In this document: in pieces, positions 13,889 through 26,133 of the stretch
Layout: each line of letters starts with the position of its first letter
Position numbering within the stretch: the stretch's first letter is position 1
NCBI GenBank assembly: GCA_038503065.1
Contig: JBCAMK010000008.1
Span: forward strand, 1,860,001-1,924,000
Direction of reading: 5' to 3'
DNA: 64,000 nt
DNA from: Paragyromitra xinjiangensis
Taxonomy: Eukaryota > Ascomycota > Pezizomycetes > Pezizales > Discinaceae
The notes under the pieces: generated by a model
Seen by the model: only the letters and a program-made list of their open reading frames with translations
Databases searched by the model: none
Told to the model about the DNA's origin: nothing
Made by a program: the position numbers and the translations under genes

Positions 13889-15622
13889 TTCGGTCATTCA
13901 TTTTTTCTTGGGTATATTTGACAGAAGCGTGGCATGGCGTGGCGGTTCCATTTTCATCCAATTGTGTCTTCTTTCTTTCTTCCCTTTCTAATTCTTTTTT
14001 TCTATTCCGAGCCGCAGTTTGCTGCCTCGTTGTGTCCGTTTCATTTTTGTTAGGGAATAGGGATCCTGCGCAGCTATGGGGATTGCAAAGGATAGAGAAT
14101 TTATTGTTATTTCGTTGCTTATTTGCTGCGTTTGGGATTCAGGGCTTCGCTTGGGCGATAATGATGTAATTGATATATTGATATCTTTATGTTTGGTATG
14201 TTTGGTGTCCTATACAAGCGCTGGTATTTCAGACCAGAAAACGCCCGCCGTCGCAAATCACTGGATGAAAGAACCGCTGTATACTGCTCACCTTCGATTT
14301 GGATCTTGGTCGATTTACCGAGCCACGTCTGCCCTTAAAACAGTGTTGCTTCAGAGTAGCTCGAAAATCATCATTTCACATTCCCCATAGCGTATCAAGA
14401 CACTTTCGGTCCGTTTCCGAGGATCTTGAATTATGCCATATGTGACGCGGCCTTACTCGATCCTACAAAGCTCAAACTCATGGCCATAGAGATACTCCAT
14501 ACGGATGTCTTCTACTACCGCCGCTCCTGCTGCTAAAATCGTAACCGCTAACACTTACGTTACTTCTGGCCCAAAGCCCACCAATCACTATTACAGACGC
14601 TATACAACTAGAGGCTAAAAAATCGAAAGTCTACAGGTACGAATTCCACGCGTCTGAGGACGTTGGGCTCGACGGCCTTGCTGGGCTAAGTAAAAATGAA
14701 ACCCTATTTTCATCTGACCCCAAATTAGTGGTTTCGATCGACACCGTGACCAATGATTCCTCGTACTCAGCCCCATTTAGTTGGGCGAGGTTGCCTACGG
14801 TACGAGGCTTCTGAACTGATAGGTATGTAGTGTGACCTTTTACGAATCCTTTATGTAGTGGTATGCATGTCACACAATCAAATAAGACAAGTCGTGGCTA
14901 GTGACACTAAAAAGTACCACGTGATGAGGCGAAATCTTGAAGACATTTATGTTGCGACTCAACACTTCACAATAAGTCACTCGCGGTCCCTCGTCCTCGA
15001 TACGGTTGGCTTGGTAACCCCAACAATTTGATGCTGCCCGATTAAGGCTACCCTATAGTCTTGGGACATCTTAAGAAGCAAATGCGACCAAAACCCCCCT
15101 CCCAAGTTCGAGGACCGTATTCGGTTTCCTGATCCCGCGGGGTGAAATTTCGCATAAACACAAGGCTGGCTCGGAGTCAAGAGGACCCGGTTTCAACAAG
15201 GTTGCAATTTAGGAAGCGAAGATGATTTGCCGCCAGTCAGTTGCCGAGGCGCAGTGGTTCTCCAGTTCAGGGGGCGGCGGAGATTGGACGATGTCAAGGC
15301 TAACTAGGGCTGGTTGTCACATATGCGTAAGTGGTAAGTCGTGGCGCAGCTGTATCACCTCGTACCTTATTTTGACGCCCAGCCTCCAGTAAATTGTTCC
15401 ATGTCAGACAAACGCGCGAATTCCACGCGTCGCCGCTGTTCCGGTGCCCAGTCATCAATTGGTAGATATGCCTTAGAGTTCTCTTCTTCATTTCTTCCTT
15501 CCCTATTCTTTCATCATCCCCTCTCACTCTTGCAACTCTCTCCAGGCTAGTTTGCGTTCTGGGCTAGCAACCATTTCTCTGCGCTCTCCTTCTCCCGCAA
15601 CCTCACCCTCTCATCCGACAAG
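13889..15622. other. Intergenic, no supported gene
   Basis: This holds the presumed TOR 3' UTR, with T-rich sequence at about 13900-14060, and the AUR1 5' leader, a pyrimidine-rich CTCTC tract at about 15480-15610 just before the AUR1 start. Short frames between them have no family resemblance. Confidence 0.5.
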
Positions 15623-17126
15623 ATGAAGTCTCCAACGTCAAAACTGTTTCCTGCAATGTTAGATACTCATTCGAAAACATTCACCAAACAAACTTTGGTC
15701 GGATGGCCATCGATGCCGGGTCTCAATCGTATGCGGAGGAAGCTTGGAGCACGCATGAGGAGCGGTCAGTCGCCAGGTTCTTCCCTGGCGACGTTACAGA
15801 CATCCTTCAAGCCAGCAGATACCATCCGGTCGCTGCGGGCGCATAAGTGGTCAGCCTATGACGGTCAATATATATTGCTCGTCATCGTGGGTGTTTTCTG
15901 CTTGTCCATATTGGAGCACCCTGGGCCACTCATCAAAACAGCGGTCTCTACTCTCTTAATGACGTCTTTAATATTTCCTATTACTCGGCAGTTCTTCTTG
16001 CCTTTCCTGCCAATAATTGCTTGGTTGGTATTATTCTTTTCATGCAAGTATGTTATAGTCGAGTTTCCCAAAAAAGTGTCACGTGCCCAGAATTCTAATT
16101 GTTTATTTAGATATATCCCAACTGAAATCCGCCCACACATCTGGGTTCGCGTTCTTCCAGCTCTGGAGAATATCATCTATGGCGCAAACTTGAGTAACAT
16201 CTTGTCTGCAAACAAAAATGCCTTCTTGGATATTATGGCATGGTTGCCCTATGGCATCATCCACTACGCTGGTCCCTTCCTCACTGCAATAACCCTCTTC
16301 ATATTCGGCGCCCCTGGGACTTTGCCTGTCTTTGCTCGCAGCTTTGGTTATATGAATTTGACCGGCGTGGTTATCCAGTTGATGTTTCCCTGTGCACCAC
16401 CATGTAAGTTCGCCCCTATTTTATTGCCTGACAGCGTTACCTTGGTTATGCCCTTGCTAATTTTTTCGGGTTTAGGGTATCAAAATTTACACGGGTTTGC
16501 TCCCGCGAATTATTCCATGTCAGGCTCTCCCGCAGGGCTTGCTAGGATTGACCAGCTGTTTGGTATCGACATGTATTCATCGTCGTTCAATGCGTCTCCT
16601 CTAGTCTTTGGCGCTATGCCATCTCTTCACGCAGGATTTGCTACCCTTGAGGCCTTGTTTCTTAGCCACTTCTTCCCCCGCGTGAAATGGTTCTTTTATG
16701 CATACGTCGCATGGATTTGGTGGGCAACACTTTACCTTCAACATCACTACGCTGTTGATCTGATAGCTGGAAGTTTACGTATGTGATTCAGCCCCTAGTG
16801 ACTTTGGTAGAGGAGACTAATGTTTTTTAATAGTTGCTACTACGGTATTTTATATCGCGAAGATCAACTTCTTGCCCCGGTATCAAGCTGGCAAGGGTAT
16901 CCGTTGGGATTATGATTTCGTAGAGATTGGAAATAGCTATTCTTACGATCCCACGTACAGCCTTCACGACTTCGATGGAGATTATCATTCTGAAGATGAT
17001 GAATGGACTTCAGCATCTTCATCATCAGTCTCCTCTGGGTGTAGAACTCCAGTCGACGATGCGGCTGGATTCTGGGAATCTGCGAACGAAACCTCTGCTG
17101 CCACTGAGGTGACCGATCGCGTTTGA
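15623..17126 (+). CDS. AUR1: Inositol phosphorylceramide synthase catalytic subunit Aur1
   Basis: Aur1 transfers phosphoinositol from phosphatidylinositol to ceramide in the Golgi, an essential fungal sphingolipid step and the target of aureobasidin A. Exons 15623-16047, 16111-16403, 16476-16778 and 16834-17126 give 437 residues, close to the family norm. The protein has several hydrophobic membrane helices. Family signatures are RPHIWVRVLPALENIIYGAN, FPCAPPWYQNLHGFAPANYS, and the PAP2-like catalytic pair PSLHAGFATLEA and LQHHYAVDL, supplying the two catalytic His and the Asp. The hydrophilic C-terminal tail is acidic and Ser-rich and faces the cytosol in the yeast protein. All introns are 60-75 bp GT-AG. 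The start is the first ATG of the open exon, after a pyrimidine-rich leader. Confidence 0.97.
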
Positions 17127-18569
17127 TCTTCGGGTATTTGATCTTCGGCAGCTACAGCTTCATCCCACATGACCTTAGCGGCTCTCGGTAGCGGACGCTA
17201 TCGTTTTCTCTTGTGCATTTTTTGCCAGGGGTTTGTGATTTAGATTTCCTTTGTTCTTCTCGTTAAGCCTTTTCCCTTTCATTATTTGTGGGTCATGGCA
17301 TCATGGGATGGTGTTTAGGTTTCTTCGACTTTCATGTTGATACTTTCTATATTCTTTACATACTTACTTCTTCAACTTGTTTATTTTGCGATGGCGATAG
17401 TTATGTATCTAATGAGCTATTTGTACCACATGTAATGACTTTAGGGGAACTTTTATTTCTGCGGAGCAGGCACTGGGGAATCTTAAAATAAGGGGTTGAT
17501 TGGTCTAGTATTCTTTTATTCGGTCTTGGCTCTCTTCCTTCTTTGTAATTTTCTCTTGAACGAAGGGAAAATTAGTGGGGTTAAATTTTTGTAATGAGTA
17601 CTTTGGGGTTTGGGGTTGAGATGGGACACTAGTTGTTTGTCATCTGTATGCTGACGGCAAACCGTTCAAATTACAAGTAATGTATATGACAATAATTTGC
17701 CGAAAACATGCATCATCTTATAATAGCAAACCTCGCATGGTCTTACTTGGGATTCCATTCTTCCTATCTAGGTTGTCAGGAACGGAGCCCCAGTACCACT
17801 TAGTCGTGTTATACCTCTAGATATGCTCAGGCATCAAATAATGGAATAATGCTGATTTACAATACCACTTGGTGTATTATCTAAGACCTATAGGCCAATA
17901 TAGGAGGCATATCAATGTCTCATTAGTATTTGCCGAGTGATATCATGTGACTCTTGCGAGAGGCATCTGGAACAGGATAACTGAGTATGTAGTGTTACTC
18001 TCGGAACTGCTTGCATATATGACTGTTAACACGACAGTTCTGCGATGAGGTGACAAGCAGGGAGTTAGGGCAAACCGGAACTTTGGTGGCTTCCCCGTAT
18101 GGGTATTGGGTATGATTTTGTGGGTCGAATGGACAGATGGACAGTGTAACTTTGTGATATTTCCCTCGCGTGCGTGTTTGGTAACATTTTTCGACCATTT
18201 AGCTCTGCAGGAGCGAGTTGCTACTCGCGGATTATTATATACGTGTAACATCAGCAAATGTTTTTGAATGGGTCGTTTATTTCGCCAGGCACATAATACT
18301 AGATTCTACATATAAGTGCCTAGGACTTAGACGACTAGGGTTGGGATTCGATGGCAATTGTTTAATGGTGGGGGTTTCCTTAGTTTGGGAGGGGTAAGCT
18401 TGGGGGCCAGGTAAGCCGCGGCTCAATTTTAATACAAGCTAAACCACAGTTATTTTGTTTAAACCTTAGTCTATCATACAGGAAATGCAGCAAAGTCTTC
18501 AGTTTGAGGTAATCCGAATATGCGACAAAAATTCACAACTTATCTTTCGCTCCATGTCTCTTCTCCCCG
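17127..18569. other. Intergenic, no supported gene
   Basis: This is AUR1 3' flanking sequence followed by AT-rich DNA. A short imperfect repeat recurs (taccacttagtcgtgttata near 17795 and taccacttggtgtattat near 17863). No coding frame with believable splice sites was found. Confidence 0.45.
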
Positions 18570-19109
18570 TTACCATGGACGAAAATGACCTGAGACATGC
18601 TCGTTAACGTCATCAAACCCCCGATAGTTGGTGGCCAACAACATACCCGTGTCTCCGGTGAAAGCTTCCCGGCCGTTAGAAAGAGGTTGCACCTCAAATG
18701 TCTCAGGGGGTGACATTTCGGACCGTCGCTGTTCGGAGGTACCTGGTTTCTTCCTATTCCTCTTCAGGTGTCGTCGATTTAGTGCCCAATCCGCAAACCA
18801 GTCCGTTTCGCATCTCTCGAATATCAATGGCAATCTTCGAATTAGATCTGATTTTGCTTCTGCAAGAAAGTGTTTCGGAATTCTGGTGAATCCTGTATCT
18901 TGTTCGCTGAGTCTATGTTTATCGTAGACTTCTTGGATAACTTTCATCAAAAATTAGTCCCGGGACGATTAGCATTTTGGGGTACTTGTCGATTACATAC
19001 CATCTAGAATGTTTGCCCTCTCTTCCATTGTGACACCAAGAAGGATCCAGACCGCAAGTGGCCTTGCATTGAGTTTCTCCCGCGGTTGCTTTATCTTGGT
19101 TGTTTCCAT
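18570..19109 (-). CDS. Unidentified two-exon gene, 159 residues
   Basis: On the minus strand, exon 1 is 19109-19001 and exon 2 is 18940-18570. The 60-bp intron has donor GTATGT, branch tgctaat and acceptor AAAG, and joins the two frames exactly, which supports a real gene. The product starts METTKIKQPREK, continues with a compact N-terminal part (PLAVWILLGVTMEERANILD, then VIQEVYDKH), a Trp-containing middle (CETDWFADWALNRRHLKRNRKK) and a polar tail without obvious fold. There is no signal peptide and no clear membrane helix. I do not recognise the family. The basic run RRHLKRNRKK could be a nuclear localisation signal (inference). The gene sits alone between AUR1 and the NmrA-like gene. It could also be a remnant of a larger gene or a lineage-specific orphan. 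Confidence 0.6.
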
Positions 19110-19824
19110 GGCTGCGGAACAGTTCGGGGAGACGATGGAGATATGAAAATTGGGTGTTGACGATGACGATAGCGATAATTCACCAACTCACACAATTTCG
19201 GAGAAGGGGGTATTCCTGAGAAATTTGCCAAGATATAGCTCAAATTACTATGCCTTTGTGCTGCTGTCATCGGCATCGGTTATGAGCCAATAGACTACCT
19301 ATTCGTTCGCTAATCGGCAGGCCAATTGGCCAATGCCGGTCCAGAAGATTGACAGGCTTTGGTCACATATTCAACACGGGCCTCTTTGAGTCTCCGCTTG
19401 CGAATAGCTACCTCGCTGTTCTGTGATAAGAGATCAGGACACTATTGCACCAAACTTCGCACATAGAGAATATATCAAGTGTTACCGACAAGCCGAGTGA
19501 GAGGCAATGATGCCCATTTGGTCCTTTATTCTGTGGTAGGGTTTTATTATCTGTTTCTATAATGATTGATTGACAAAGGGTTCATGAACTTACAGGGACT
19601 CTCTGTCTTTGAAAATAAGCTGATCGTCACTTGCAAGGTAGTGCTGGCATGGAACGATTCGATTCGATATATGGGCATGATCACAAATATTGGCAAAATT
19701 ACAGCGGTACGAATCAAAGGCCTATTGGCTAATATTTCCTCATGACTAATTCACAAATAAAAAATTCTCCTAAGCCCAGATTGGGCAAGGCACAGCTAAA
19801 GGCTGTCTCATTCGCTGGTCATCT
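19110..19824. other. Intergenic between two minus-strand genes
   Basis: No gene is supported. The stretch should hold the promoter of the 159-residue gene and the 3' UTR of the NmrA-like gene. Confidence 0.45.
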
Positions 19825-21107
19825 TTATAACCAGTTCTTCTCAAAGTACTCTTTGAGGGTTGTGGGACTTTCGTCCAAAACCTACACGATGAGTATTAGA
19901 TGGTTTCCAAGCAAAAACCGCAAATTTTTGGTTTCTAGATAGATGTCATTGGGGGTTTTTTTACCTTTAAGGATTCCTTGAGCGCCTCGCGGCTTCCAGG
20001 ACCAAAGTATTCCCAATCTTTGATCAACATGTAAGTCTCCAGCATTTCTTGCCCGATGTGTTCTGGGAAGAACCCCTTGTAGGCTTCGTCAGAAACGTGC
20101 GCATAGTTTGCGGTCTGTCCCGTAACCTCCGTATATGTACGGATAATCTCATCTGGGGTGTACCAGTCTGTTGCGCCGAGGATGCGCTTCCCGACAGGCT
20201 GAGCACCATACTTGGTGATGATTCCGGCAACGAACTTGCCGGTGTCGGTCCCTGCATCGTAGAGAGGTATTGGGATGTTCCCGGCGAAGGGCAAGGACAT
20301 TGTGCTTGTACCATCCTCCTTCTGTAATTATTCGTTAATGGGCTGGTAACACAAGATTGGACACTTTGTATAGAAAGAAGCTTTACCTTCTGTAGCTGAA
20401 TCTTCAAGTTCGACATGTAAGGCCCTGCTTCAAGAAACGTTGCCGGAACACCGATACTTTTGATGTAATTTTCGATTTCTGCTTTCCCGTCGAAATGGGG
20501 CACGTTGAGTAGTTTCCCGCCGGTCACTAGATTGTAATTTAATTAGTACAACAACACTGATGTGGTGCAGGAAAGCTTTGTGGGGGTATGAGTAATCTAC
20601 GTTTGGTGACATTTGGTAGCGAGGACCAAATCAAGTGCTTGACGCCAACTTCTTTTGCGATATCGGCAATGTTTTTCCCTTGAGTTACTTCAACTTCCTT
20701 TGATGCCGTTTCCCAGACTGAATCAATTTGTTAGATTTAAACTTTCCATAGGTGCTAGAAATCCTAGGTATAGCTATTGGATACTTACAGTTCGTCACAG
20801 CAAAGACAGAGTGGGCTCCGTTCAAGGCTTGACGAAGCGAGTCTTTGTCAAGCATATCCGCCTAATTAAAGAGCATTTCATTTTAGCATGGTATCCATTG
20901 GGTCAATGTTGCAATTGACGACTGAATACTCACTTTGACCACATCGACACCTTTATCTTTCAATGCCTGACCTGCTGGCTTCGAGGGATCGCGAGTAATT
21001 CCTCTGAGTTTGAATTGCTGGGACAAAACAGAATGTTTAAGCAAGGTCTTAATGACTGAACCACCTTGGGTACCGGTGGCGCCGAAGACTACTAGGAGTT
21101 TGCTCAT
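19825..21107 (-). CDS. NmrA-like family NAD(P)-binding protein
   Basis: Six minus-strand exons, 21107-20934, 20861-20789, 20717-20601, 20526-20387, 20321-19965 and 19881-19825, join in frame to 305 residues, typical of NmrA-like atypical short-chain dehydrogenases. The N-terminus MSKLLVVFGATGTQGGSVI is the Rossmann-fold dinucleotide site (GATGTQGG). Later family features are ITRDPSKPAGQAL, GAHSVFAVTNFWE, KHLIWSSLPNVTKLTGGK and FLEAGPYMSN. The canonical SDR YxxxK pair is not evident, as usual for NmrA relatives, which often act as redox sensors binding NAD(P) rather than as enzymes. Specific substrate or partner cannot be read from sequence. Introns are 65-83 bp. A TATA-like stretch (tttatata) lies about 130 bp upstream of the start. 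Confidence 0.92.
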
Positions 21108-22543
21108 GATTGAATTTTTGTTGGAGAGTTCTGTTTGAGTGGAAAGGTTCTTTGTAATTAAAAGTGATGTTGGCTTGAAGTTGTATGTGTATACTGAGTT
21201 TTCTGTTGTGAGGATACTTGGACGCGAATTAGGTGTGCTTTATATAAGAAATCAAAAAACCCAAAACTGCGTGTGTGCCATCAACTATTCAGATCCGCTT
21301 TGAGACGGTGTACCACTCGGCCGAGTTTTTTTTTTGCGATTTCTTGAAATCATGATAATCCCTGTGTAATCCAATTTGGGTTCGTTGCTAGAGTGCAACA
21401 CGTCACATAATTGGTGGGGTATGGTGGTACCAGTCTCTGATTCACATTGTTTCACCCGCCAAGCCGTAGTATTGGATTTTGTAGGGAAACTAACTTAGTC
21501 TAGCATATAAGCTTACTGTCACACACTTCGCTGAGTCTTCAAGATTCAAAGCTTCGGCCGAGTCCCACTCCGTTCATTATCGGAACTTGGGTGAATTTTG
21601 CCTCCAGCGCTAAGGTCTCTATGGATAGCAACCTCGCTTTGTGTGTATGACATAGTGTTTAGTTTTGGATCGTGTTTTAGTGCTAAGCGTTGAGTTTCGT
21701 ATCGAGGCCCGCGAACGGCGTAGTAGGGTCGGGGTTGCAAAAGCTGCAGGACTGCGATATCTAGGTGGAGGGATTTGTGAACTGTTGATGCTTTCTCAAC
21801 AGAACTGTGGCTCTCATTCTCGGGTCTTCCAATACTTGAAAGACCTTTTGGATGTACTTAATGAATGAATCGATTAATTGGTTGGTGAAAGGGCCGTTTA
21901 GGTTGGCTACGAGTGATATTCCATGAACTAAAAATACGATACGCTTTTTGTGTAAGATGTATGATACTGAATTGAATCGCACTCTTACTTTCATCGTTAT
22001 TACAAATGCCCTTATTGAATATCAGCGTAGAGTACTCATAGATTTGTAATATCGCACGTGACTTACGGTATAGCCCCCACGAAAAAGTTAAATCACGTGA
22101 ATATATTATAAATCTGGTGGGGGCCAGGAAATACCACCTACTACATTACAAATCTAGTATTTTAGGTTTGCAGTTATGGTAAAGAGGAGTATCTCGGCCG
22201 ATACTTTGGTATCTGTTTCTGATCATGTGATGGGAATAATTTTAGTTATTAATTTGGTTTCTAAAATCGCAGGGTTGTGAGTCGATAATTTCGGCCGTAG
22301 GCTTTTTTTAGAAGTTTTGTTATATTTCTGCTAGTAGATACGAAGTGTGGAGAGACTAATTTCTGAGTATTAGGTACCTAAGAAAATCTGGGCGGCCGGA
22401 ATGAGACTTGCTTGAACATCGGGGTTGAAATCGATGTATTCTCACGTGACCACGATAGTTACCCTGCTAGGTGTCACGCAATTCACGACATTTGAGCCTC
22501 AGTGTCGGCTGCTATCTGTTGCCTACAATCACGTCCGAGTACA
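21108..22543. other. Intergenic between divergent genes, with a fold-back repeat
   Basis: This separates the NmrA-like gene (minus) and PIG-S (plus), so both promoters lie here. An imperfect inverted repeat occupies about 22038-22156 and is listed separately. No gene is supported; frames here are short and unspliced. Confidence 0.5.
22038..22156. repeat. Imperfect inverted repeat (fold-back element)
   Basis: The ends are tagatttgtaat and, on the opposite arm, attacaaatcta. Inside, gcccccac on the left pairs with gtgggggc on the right, and both arms carry a cacgtga-type box. The whole is about 119 bp and could fold into one long hairpin. It resembles a small MITE or a degenerate palindrome; no target-site duplication was identified. 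Confidence 0.45.
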
Positions 22544-24348
22544 ATGGCCTCCAACTTGGGGCCTGATGCGGCTTCTTCAATTGCCAGCGCACTATCTACT
22601 GCAGCAGCAGAACATGTACCATCAGATGCGGTTTCTTCAGTCTCGGAAAAGAAGTCGCCTCCGCCAGACACCCCCGAGAACATTCGCACTCGATCTCTAG
22701 TTATTCTTTCTTTCTGGATTGCCATCATTTCTGTAGGATTACCATTATGGTGGGTGACAACAGCTATATACCGTGCACCGCTGCCGCTGAAGGAGATGCA
22801 GAGCTGGGCGGATGGGAGGGTATGTTCGCATTAGCATCTTCCCCCTTTTTAAGGAGCTTGGAAGCTTAAGGACAGCAGGCATGTAGGGCAGAGTTTCCAC
22901 TACTCATAGATGTAGAGGTACCATCATTAACCGATCCCGAAAATCTACTTAAGACTGTACAACATGCTCTTGATGACGCGAACGATTTTTCTGCCCACCA
23001 TCTGCGGCTCCGTCTCTCCACAAATGCCTCTAAGTTGGGTTCGGAGGAGGAAGATGAGATGGTAGCTGCTACATTACGGCTCACACCAGGGCCTGCTGGA
23101 TCGCCACACTCGTATAACTTAGCTCCGTCATCGCGAGTGATTGATTTGTTCTATTCGCCTTCGTACAGCCCTTCGACGAGCCTCTCAGCATTCGTGGCTA
23201 GTACTCTTCAAGAGATATTCGCTGAGGAGCAACAAATGATTTCTTATCTACTTGCGTCATCCACACCGAGCCCTCCTCCAACACCTTCGGGCACATCGAA
23301 TGGGAATAATGGCGTGGGCAAAGTGAATACGGCCGACATTACACGAAAGATGAGTAGGATTGTTAGATACTCTCCTACATACCACTTGACATTTTCTCTC
23401 TTCACTGCCACGGGGCTGCCGAACAGCTGGGATGTCGAGCATGCTATTTCTGAGTATCTGCAACCACTTCTGGATGCTTTGGGAGGAATCAGCACATTTA
23501 CAGTCGATTCCCAAATTCAATTCTATGCTTCACTTTCTTCAAGTGTTGTCCCTACCTGGGTGCCGGGGCCTGAGGGTGATGAGGGTAAAGGGCAATGGGT
23601 TTTGAAGAAGGAAGATCTTAGTAGCTTCATTAATAGCGCTGAATGGCCGCTGGTCAGCATTACCAGCTATCCGACGATCAACTTCATCATATACATCCCG
23701 TCAAAGGAGCAATCACCTCTTGTCATCTCGGATAGCGCAACTAATGCATTTCTGCTTCCTCAATGGGGTGGAGTCATGGTCTTGAACCCGAATAATGGCA
23801 CTTCTGGTGAAGAACTTACGTCACACTTAAGCAAGGAGGCTTTGAAGCCGTCACTTGACCTCTTCGCCACGCAGCTTCTTGCACTTCTTGGAGCTCCCAC
23901 TCACCCTAGCTCGTTGCCGATTAGGCTTGATTCGCTGACTCGACAACGATCTGCCGAGCTTCTCGTTTCTGCGTCTTCGACTCTCGGTTCTCTGTATAGG
24001 TTAACACTCGCACTTCCGTCTATTTCCATCCCTTCTTCCGTGTCCACTTCAGTGGCGTCGACTCTGTCTTCGCTCAAGAATGCATGCCGCGAGCTCAAAA
24101 ATGGACGTTTTGGTGGCGAGGGAGGTGCTTTGGAAGAGGGTAGAAACGCAGCTTTCCAGGCTGAAAGGGCGTTTTTTGAGAAGAGTATGGTTGGTCAGGT
24201 CTACTTCCCGGAAGAACACAAAATTGCGGTTTACTTGCCGCTCATGGGACCTGTTGGTGTGCCCTTGGTAATGGGCGCGGCGAAAGAGATTGCGAGATTG
24301 GTGAAAGTCTGGAAGGCGCAGAGGGGTGTAATACCGGGTCGGTTGTAA
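22544..24348 (+). CDS. GPI17: GPI transamidase component PIG-S (Gpi17)
   Basis: PIG-S is a subunit of the ER-membrane GPI transamidase, which replaces a C-terminal signal peptide with a GPI anchor. Exons 22544-22819 and 22879-24348 give 581 residues. The family topology is visible: a short cytosolic N-terminus, a membrane helix at about 51-72 (SLVILSFWIAIISVGLPLWW), a large lumenal domain, and a second helix near 544-562 (IAVYLPLMGPVGVPLVMGA) with a short basic tail. The motif VGLPLWWVTTAIYRAPLP after the first helix is characteristic, as are QFYASL and LPQWGGVMVLNP in the lumenal domain. The ATG at 22544 gives the expected short N-terminus. The intron acceptor at 22878 keeps frame, but I could not see a perfect branch site in it, so that junction is slightly less sure. 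Confidence 0.93.
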
Positions 24349-25613
24349 ATGGACTATGTAGTTGTATGGCGCGTTGGGCCGTGCTTTCTAGACTAAGAGT
24401 GATTGTTGTTTGTCTTTGTTTCTTTAGTTTTTTTTTGTCTATGATGCACTACATGCGGAGTTTTGTGGGGTTCTTGTATTATTGGTTTGGATTTGTAGCG
24501 AGTTGTGAGTTAGCTACAACCAAGTATACCTGGCAAAAGGGCAAGTGTGAAGAATATAAAAGAGTGTGGTAGACCTTATGGGCTTGTGCCATAAAGCAGT
24601 CTATCTAATTCAGTCCTTTGGGCCAACATCGTTTCACCTCGTTCTGCTAGGAGCCTGTGTTTCTTGCCTATGTGTTTGGATGCTGTTGGGTTGGACCTCG
24701 TGGGCTTTCAATCGGTAGTGGGCTGATATGTGAGGCTTTTCTCGTGGTCAGGTAGATAGGTAATCTTGATACCTACCCACACGAGATTTTCTGACATTCT
24801 GAGAATATAACTGTCGAGTGATATATCATGGAGGGTAGTAGTTTGAGAGGACGTCTTAGGACGTCTTAGGACGTCAGTAGCTTCGTGGGCCATACCATGT
24901 GAACTGTCACATGCTTGAACTACCCTAATTTGGAGGATGTTATTTTAGGGCCGGTATGCATCTAGAAGGATACTCCACCAGCGGATAGATTATCATATTT
25001 TATATAATTATCTCGCAATCACACAAGAGGTGGATAGTGTGTGCTAATGCCATAGTTGTGGTTGGATAATATTTATTGCGTAGCTATTTAATCTGTGGCC
25101 TAGTTTTTGGGCTTGAGTATGGGAAGGCATTCTCGATGAGGCTTCGTGGGGGTCAGGTGCATGTGTCGCGGTTGTAGTAGTCTCACTCCACGAGATGAAC
25201 GTGATGAAGCAATTATATGAATCAAAGAAGATAACAAACCCAAGGGCACTACAAAGTGGGATATAAGTCGCTAAAGCCCTATTCCAAGCAGAACAGAAAA
25301 AAGTAATAAAAGGAAAGAAGCTACTTATTTGTGTTCCCAAACCAATTAACCAGCCAGAAGCCCCCAGCAGTTTGTAGAAAGAAGTCATATGGTACAGACA
25401 CTTGCATCATTGTTACCCTGCGCCGATCCTAACTACCCCAGACCTAGTTTTTCCTAGGATCCCGTACTTGTCGGCACGCACTATTTCTTATCCTTTCACT
25501 CATAAATAAATCGTCCAGCGAGCAGCATCAACTGATCATCACATCCCAGCACCACTTCTTCAACCTTGCACATTTGCCATAGTCTCGCTCGTCACCACCG
25601 CCAAAAAAGTCCT
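24349..25613. other. Intergenic, convergent 3' flanks
   Basis: PIG-S and VPS55 converge here. A tandem GGACGTCTTA repeat of two and a half units lies at about 24849-24875. A minus-strand frame at 25044-25388 encodes 114 residues with some hydrophobic stretches but has no supporting features. The interval 24950-25030 is AT-rich. Confidence 0.45.
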
Positions 25614-26133
25614 TTAAAAGTCCGATTCCTCCTCCTGGAAAAACAACGTGAACGAGGTGATGGTACCGTAGATGAGCAGTCCGCCGATGGTGGACATGAT
25701 CATAGCCGGAATCTGAATAATGCCCGAATGGGCCAGCACCGCTGGCAAGGCTGTTTGCAACATCCCATCAGTAAACGAGGCTCACTATACTGTCCTGCTA
25801 AAATGAATGATAAGATGCCTACCGATTCCCATGACAACAAAGAAACCCGTTAGGAATCGACCAAAGTCTATAATACCGCTGCCGGCGCTGTCGAGTAAAT
25901 CATCTGGGCTGGTGCATCGCGAGCAGATGGCGTTCGGTAGCGGCGCAAGGCAATATGTCGCAACGACTAGCAGGGGGAAGTAGTTTCCAAATAGCGCCGA
26001 GGAGAGGATTACGAGCAAGAAGCTGATGGCGAGGACCTATGTGGGGGTTAGCCTGCACATGCGGAGCCGAGCGGCGGGGGAGGGGAAGGAGAGTTACAAA
26101 TGAGAGGATGATGATCGTTTTAAGGCCGGCCAT
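25614..26133 (-). CDS. VPS55: Vacuolar protein sorting protein Vps55 (OB-RGRP/LEPROT family)
   Basis: Vps55 is a small four-helix membrane protein that, with Vps68, acts in late-endosome to vacuole transport. Minus-strand exons 26133-26098, 26036-25823 and 25750-25614 give 128 residues, the family length. The sequence starts MAGLKTIIILSFVLAISFLL and carries the conserved FGNYFPLLVVATYCLAPLPN, the polar loop SGIIDFGRFLTGFFVVMGIA, LPAVLAHSGIIQIPAM and the final helix IGGLLIYGTITSFTLFF. Four hydrophobic segments are evident. The first exon is only 12 codons. Introns are 61 and 72 bp, the second with a tactgat branch site. Confidence 0.96.

Noticed and set aside
25044..25388. A 114-codon minus-strand frame with hydrophobic stretches
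   Set aside because: Unspliced, no family resemblance and no supporting sites; the hydrophobic part can be produced by T-rich DNA.
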